Origin: an uncultured SAR86 cluster bacterium
GTDB lineage: Bacteria > Pseudomonadota > Gammaproteobacteria > Magnimaribacterales > Magnimaribacteraceae
Direction: 5' to 3'
DNA length: 64,000 bases
Assembly (NCBI GenBank): GCA_902517565.1
Contig: CABYCU010000002.1
Span: forward strand, 1-64,000
Shown piece by piece: positions 60,780-64,000 of this stretch; position 1 is the first letter of the stretch; each line of letters begins with the position of its first letter. The notes below the pieces were generated by a model that saw only the letters and a program-made list of their open reading frames with translations, was not told where the DNA came from and made no database searches. Position numbers and translations under genes: made by a program.

Positions 60780-61481
60780 CTAAATTACTTCTTTTCTTAT
60801 GGACCTGATAACTGTTAAGGAAAGAAAGTAAAGGTTTGAAAGGCACCACAAAATAAAAGAAATATTGATTATCACTTGATTAGATTCAGGAAAATATAAC
60901 AAAACCACTGTTGATAACATCCATAATATCAATAATGATAAAGATGTTTTTCTAAATTCAATAACACGAAAGGGATGCACATACTTAAAAGGTATAAATG
61001 TAAGAAAAGCAAAAGCTATAATTATATAAAAGTTTGTCTCTGAAGATGAGTCTAGAATATAGAAATATAGAATTACGACATTCCATAAAGCAGGAAAACC
61101 AGAAAAATAAAAATCGGTGGTTTTGATATTATTGTTAGCAAATGTATAACAAGAAACAATCAAGATGATAGAAATGGAGATAAGCTCCAATCCCTCCGGA
61201 ACCATGTTGCACCAATAAATAACAAAAGCTGGAACAAAGACATAATTTAGATAATCAATTATGTTATCAAGGATTTCACCATTAATATTAGGTGTATTCT
61301 TTTTAACATCAACAATCCTAGCAAGAGAACCATCAATCCCATCAACAAACAGGGCGATAGCGAGAAAAAAGAATACTGCAGGGATATTTTGTTCTATAGC
61401 ATTAATTAATGCCAGGAAACCAAACACAACTCCCGTAACTGTAAAAATATGGACAAAATAGGATAGTAAAGTTTTAGACAA
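60780..61481 (-). CDS. pcs: Phosphatidylcholine synthase (CDP-alcohol phosphatidyltransferase)
   Basis: The 233-residue membrane enzyme has about seven hydrophobic segments. It carries the CDP-alcohol transferase motif DGSLAR near residues 49-54, a following G in NINGEILD, and the two catalytic Asp residues in GEILDNIIDYLNY near 72-80. The layout (DGxxAR, longer gap, then VPAFVIYWCNMVPEG) is that of bacterial Pcs, which joins choline to CDP-diacylglycerol. Choline may come from the medium. PssA or PgsA are less likely because of the motif context. SnoaL lies 7 bases upstream. Confidence 0.85.
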   Translation of the reverse strand: MSKTLLSYFVHIFTVTGVVFGFLALINAIEQNIPAVFFFLAIALFVDGIDGSLARIVDVKKNTPNINGEILDNIIDYLNYVFVPAFVIYWCNMVPEGLELISISIILIVSCYTFANNNIKTTDFYFSGFPALWNVVILYFYILDSSSETNFYIIIAFAFLTFIPFKYVHPFRVIEFRKTSLSLLILWMLSTVVLLYFPESNQVIINISFILWCLSNLYFLSLTVIRSIRKEVI

Positions 61482-61488
61482 AGTTTTT

Positions 61489-61914
61489 TTATTTTAATTT
61501 ATCTAACATCTCTCCCATCATTTGATGAAGGGTATTCACGGCTTGTAAAGGTCTTACTAAGACTTTAAATTCTGTTATCTTATCTTCTTCATTCCATGAA
61601 ATAAGATCTATGCCATTAACGTAGATTCCATTCATTTCAGTTTCAAATTCTAAGCAAGCTTGATTTCCATTTACAATTTCTTTTATGTACTTAAATTTCT
61701 TAGTTTCTTGAGAAGATTTTTCTTCTGGTTGTTTAGTACTAAAAACACCAGAGGCCGCACTTAAATATAATTTTGTTATTTCTTTACCTTTTTGCGGTGT
61801 AAATACAACCGGCGAATAAAATATTACATTGTCATCTAGAAGATCGTCTAACTTTTCAATAGCATCAGAGCCTCCACCTTTCATGATTTCATGCCATTTT
61901 TCTAATGCAGTCAT
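61489..61914 (-). CDS. SnoaL/NTF2-like protein
   Basis: This 141-residue protein matches the SnoaL-like fold: helical start ALEKWHEIMKGGG, then LDDLLDDNVIFYSPVVFTPQKGKE near residues 21-45, and strands ACLEFETEMNGIYVNGIDLISW and ITEFKVLVRPLQ. The family includes ketosteroid-isomerase-like enzymes and ligand-binding proteins. No catalytic Asp pair is obvious. It precedes pcs on the same strand. The role is unknown. Confidence 0.82.
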   Translation of the reverse strand: MTALEKWHEIMKGGGSDAIEKLDDLLDDNVIFYSPVVFTPQKGKEITKLYLSAASGVFSTKQPEEKSSQETKKFKYIKEIVNGNQACLEFETEMNGIYVNGIDLISWNEEDKITEFKVLVRPLQAVNTLHQMMGEMLDKLK

Positions 61915-61942
61915 ATTATTACCTCTTTAGATTAATCTTTTT

Positions 61943-62019
61943 TGGCGGGGCTGGCAGGATTCGAACCTGCTACCTTCTAGTTCGTAGCCAGACACTCTAT
62001 CCAAATGAGCTACAGCCCC
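61943..62019 (-). tRNA. tRNA-Arg (anticodon ACG)
   Basis: The 77-base minus-strand cloverleaf has acceptor GGGGCTG, D-arm with AGCTCATTTGGATAGAG, anticodon stem-loop TCTGGCTACGAACTAGA with ACG, T-arm GCAGGTTCGAATCCTGC and encoded CCA. A34 is expected to be edited to inosine. It sits 45 bases downstream of csrA, as in the csrA-argV region of enterics. Confidence 0.97.
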
Positions 62020-62027
62020 ATGAATAG

Positions 62028-62033
62028 ATTATA
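62028..62033 (-). promoter_or_regulatory. -10 box for tRNA-Arg
   Basis: TATAAT on the minus strand lies eight bases before the tRNA 5' end, so the transcript start would be almost at the tRNA start. No good -35 is visible. Confidence 0.45.
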
Positions 62034-62064
62034 ACTCTATATAATATAAGAACGTTAGATCGTT

Positions 62065-62232
62065 TTAATCTTCTTTTATAAGCCGTTGGTAGACTTCTTC
62101 TCGGTGAATTTTTACCTCTTGAGGGGCAGTTATCCCAATTCTTACCTGCCCTCCTCTAATATCAAGTACAGTAATCTTTATATCATCGCCTATAAACATC
62201 GACTCTTCAGCTTTCCTGCTTAGTACTAACAT
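62065..62232 (-). CDS. csrA: Carbon storage regulator CsrA
   Basis: Reading the minus strand gives a 55-residue protein starting [20 protein letters not shown] and continuing with [15 protein letters not shown] and [13 protein letters not shown], which match CsrA throughout. The RNA-contact residues Leu4, Arg6 and Arg44 are present (LSRK, HREE). CsrA binds GGA-containing leaders to repress or stabilise mRNAs. GGGGAGGG stands four bases before ATG. tRNA-Arg follows directly. The usual alaS is not upstream. Confidence 0.96.
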   Translation of the reverse strand: MLVLSRKAEESMFIGDDIKITVLDIRGGQVRIGITAPQEVKIHREEVYQRLIKED

Positions 62233-62318
62233 AAACCCTCCCCAGTAATTTATGTGAATCTATTACACCTTATCAATTAAAATTAACCTTGGGAAGAAAA
62301 TAAAGAAGATAAGTTGTC

Positions 62319-62699
62319 TTAAATAAGTTTTTGAAGTTGATCTAAAGAAGCTATCATTCCATCCCTTATTGCATCAGCAAATTCTGGAGGGTCAATCTCA
62401 GTAGACCACTTAAATACTGTTTCTTTCCCTTGACTAGAAAGTTTAATTTTTGCTAGATGATGTTTTATAGGGGCCATAGTTTCGATAGCTGAATAAGTAA
62501 GTTCCATTTCATTATCATTAGAATCAATTATTCTCTCAACTAATTTACCCATGCCAGACATTTTGAAGGTACGTTCATTTCCATTAACTTCTATACTTTC
62601 TACACCTGGAACCCAATCGCACCTGGAGATATCACCAATTATCTCCCATATTATTTTTGGCTCTACGCTATAAATTCTTGTTTCTTCTATCTTTTTCAT
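62319..62699 (-). CDS. SRPBCC-family (START-like) ligand-binding protein
   Basis: This 126-residue helix-grip protein begins KIEETRIYSVEPKIIWEIIGDISRCDWVPGVES, the opening of SRPBCC/polyketide-cyclase proteins, with GKLVERIIDSNDNEMELTYSAIE in the middle and a C-terminal helix (FADAIRDGMIASLDQLQKLI). It probably binds a hydrophobic small molecule. It follows the SDR gene by 16 bases on the same strand. The ligand is unknown. Confidence 0.85.
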   Translation of the reverse strand: MKKIEETRIYSVEPKIIWEIIGDISRCDWVPGVESIEVNGNERTFKMSGMGKLVERIIDSNDNEMELTYSAIETMAPIKHHLAKIKLSSQGKETVFKWSTEIDPPEFADAIRDGMIASLDQLQKLI

Positions 62700-62715
62700 T
62701 TTGATTAACCATTCA

Positions 62716-63576
62716 TTAGCTTTTTTTCGCTGCCTCAGGTGCTTCTACATAACTTGGTACAAAAAAGTCTGGTGCTAACTGATCAAAAGGAACTTCTGCA
62801 TATTGAGAAAAATCAGTTACGCCATTTTCCGCTAATAAATTATCATCTATGCAGAAGTTGCCCGTAAATTCCTTAGAATTCTTAGTTAAGATTACATAAG
62901 CAGCATCTCCCATAATCTCGGGAGTCCTTGAAATATTCATTACCTCATCTCCCCCTAATGCATTCCTTATAGCAGCTGTTGCAATTGCAGTTCTTGGCCA
63001 TAGGGCATTAACAGCAACTCCTTCTTCTTTGAATTCTTCTGCCATTCCTAAAACACAAAGGCTCATTCCAAATTTAGCTATTGTGTAAGCCACATGAGGG
63101 CCAAACCATTTAGGATCCATATCTAAGGGTGGGGATAAGTTAAGAATATGAGGATTGTCCGATTTAATTAAATGAGGCAAGCATACTTTACTTACAAGAA
63201 ATGTACCTCTGGCATTAATTTGATTCATGAGGTCATATCTCTTCATATCCGTCTGAAGAGTTCCTGTTAGCTGAATAGCGGAAGCATTATTAATACAAAT
63301 ATCTATACCTCCAAATTCTTCAGCGCCTTTGTTGACGGCATTTCGAACATTTTCTTCATCTCGTATATCGCATACAACCGGTAAAGCTTTTCCTCCAGCT
63401 TCAATTATTTCATCAGCAGCTGTATAAATCGTTCCAGGAAGTTTTGGATGAGGCTCAGCAGTTTTTGCTGCCAAAATTATATTAGCACCATCTTGTGCTG
63501 CTCTTTTTGCTATGGCTAGACCAATCCCACGACTGGCGCCGGAAACAAATAAAGTTTTATTGTTAAGGTTATTCAT
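62716..63576 (-). CDS. SDR-family oxidoreductase, HSDL2-like
   Basis: The 286-residue SDR has SGASRGIGLAIAKRAA (residues 12-27), the insert KTAEPHPKLPGTIYTAADEI near residues 38-57 that is characteristic of HSDL2-type dehydrogenases, INNASAI near 97, and YTIAK near 169-173. It shows no sterol-carrier domain. It probably acts on a fatty-acyl or steroid-like hydroxyl. SRPBCC lies downstream and rimK upstream on the same strand. Confidence 0.9.
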   Translation of the reverse strand: MNNLNNKTLFVSGASRGIGLAIAKRAAQDGANIILAAKTAEPHPKLPGTIYTAADEIIEAGGKALPVVCDIRDEENVRNAVNKGAEEFGGIDICINNASAIQLTGTLQTDMKRYDLMNQINARGTFLVSKVCLPHLIKSDNPHILNLSPPLDMDPKWFGPHVAYTIAKFGMSLCVLGMAEEFKEEGVAVNALWPRTAIATAAIRNALGGDEVMNISRTPEIMGDAAYVILTKNSKEFTGNFCIDDNLLAENGVTDFSQYAEVPFDQLAPDFFVPSYVEAPEAAKKS

Positions 63577-63588
63577 ATTCTTTCTCCT

Positions 63589-64000
63589 TTAGTTTTGTAA
63601 TATTCCTAATTTCTTCTCACAAAATGAAATTATCTGCCCAGCGATATCCATTTCTAATGTTTTCTCTATACCCTGTATGCCAGGTGAACTATTCACTTCG
63701 AGCACTAATGGCCCCCTCTTACTTCTAAGTATATCAACACCTGCTACTGATAGTCCGATTGCTTTTGCAGCCCTTATAGCAATACCCCTTTCCTTGGCAG
63801 TTATGGTAGTGCTTTGCGCAACTCCTCCTTGATGTAGATTTGATCTAAAATCATTTTCTTTATTTGATCTCAATATATAACCCACTACTTTTCCGTCAAT
63901 AACTAAACATCTAAGGTCTTCTCCTTTAGATTCTTCTATATATTCCTGAACCAGAAAGTTAGCTTTTAATCCTCTAAAAGCATTAATCACAGTTTCAGCA
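63589..64000 (-). CDS. rimK: RimK-like ATP-grasp ligase, 5' part off window
   Basis: The frame is open to the right edge (last codons read [10 protein letters not shown]), so the N-terminal two thirds are missing. The visible 137 codons hold the ATP-grasp end: [28 protein letters not shown] and the metal-binding [19 protein letters not shown]. This closely follows E. coli RimK, which adds glutamates to ribosomal protein S6. The CDS starts outside the window; the apparent internal GTG start is only a truncation effect. Confidence 0.92.
   Translation of the reverse strand, partial: AETVINAFRGLKANFLVQEYIEESKGEDLRCLVIDGKVVGYILRSNKENDFRSNLHQGGVAQSTTITAKERGIAIRAAKAIGLSVAGVDILRSKRGPLVLEVNSSPGIQGIEKTLEMDIAGQIISFCEKKLGILQN

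Noticed and set aside
1-64000. CRISPR arrays, insertion sequences, prophage or integrases
   Set aside because: No regular repeat-spacer pattern, transposase or integrase motif was noticed on either strand by reading; a computed repeat search was not possible.

Overview
The window is 64 kb of AT-rich, very tightly packed bacterial chromosome. Neighbouring genes often share start and stop codons, and no gene-free stretch exceeds 300 bases. The best guess is a streamlined marine gammaproteobacterium, possibly SAR86-like. Support comes from csrA followed by tRNA-Arg(ACG), a RimK fragment, YedK, a monothiol glutaredoxin, a TonB-dependent receptor, a sigma-32-type heat-shock promoter, and many short-chain dehydrogenases and CoA enzymes. 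The taxon is an inference from gene content; no rRNA is present. I saw no CRISPR array, transposase, integrase or phage gene.

Layout. 1-3.9 kb: a TPR-sulfotransferase cut by the left edge, diverging from a BCCT transporter paired with a homocysteine S-methyltransferase. 3.9-6.2 kb: a TonB-dependent receptor. 6.3-12.9 kb: an eight-gene minus-strand run (SDR, DUF1295 membrane enzyme, beta-lactamase-fold hydrolase, Zn alcohol dehydrogenase, TauE/SafE exporter, quinone-reductase-like MDR, PdxJ, glutaredoxin). 13.0-13.9 kb: a small heat-shock protein with a sigma-32-like promoter and a ROSE-like RNA thermometer, then a small unknown gene. 13.9-20.9 kb: a minus-strand operon of MFS transporter, class III aminotransferase, alpha/beta hydrolase, MoxR ATPase, VWA protein and exported methyltransferase-like protein, with a divergent TetR regulator.

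20.9-27.5 kb: aquaporin, YedK, then a phosphate block of PiT, DUF47, porin, PhoR and PhoB, and a small cytidylyltransferase. The PhoR has no membrane segments, and Pho-box-like repeats lie upstream of the DUF47-PiT pair. 27.6-32.2 kb: a TauD-type dioxygenase, an amidotransferase-like protein, an enoyl-CoA hydratase and a membrane-anchored DUF3604 protein. 32.3-38.7 kb: a six-gene operon (SDR, enoyl-CoA hydratase, acyl-CoA synthetase, SDR, amidase, haloalkane dehalogenase). 39.7-44.3 kb: a five-gene set resembling aromatic-ring degradation (FAH hydrolase, extradiol-type VOC protein, SDR, GST isomerase-like protein, FAD hydroxylase).

44.4-49.0 kb: lipoprotein, enoyl-CoA hydratase, Rieske ferredoxin and an ATP/ADP-translocase-like carrier, then a TIGR02206 membrane protein and a VOC protein. 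49.1-55.6 kb: a plus-strand run of M3 lipoprotein peptidase, DUF3445 heme demethylase-like protein, GH13 glucosidase, a second beta-lactamase-fold hydrolase and an SDR. 55.6-64 kb: a winged-helix-like protein, MFS transporter, MBL hydrolase, tRNA-Gly, quinone reductase, prolyl-hydroxylase-like oxygenase, phosphatidylcholine synthase, SnoaL protein, tRNA-Arg, csrA, SRPBCC protein, SDR and the C-terminal part of RimK.

Taken together, the window looks like a heterotroph scavenging diverse organic compounds (methylated amines or sulfonium compounds, amides, acyl chains, possibly halogenated and aromatic molecules), with its own phosphate-response block. No single locus is clearly a new named system. 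The most testable novelties are the soluble PhoR arrangement, the dehalogenase operon, the aromatic-type cluster and the MoxR-VWA-aminotransferase operon.
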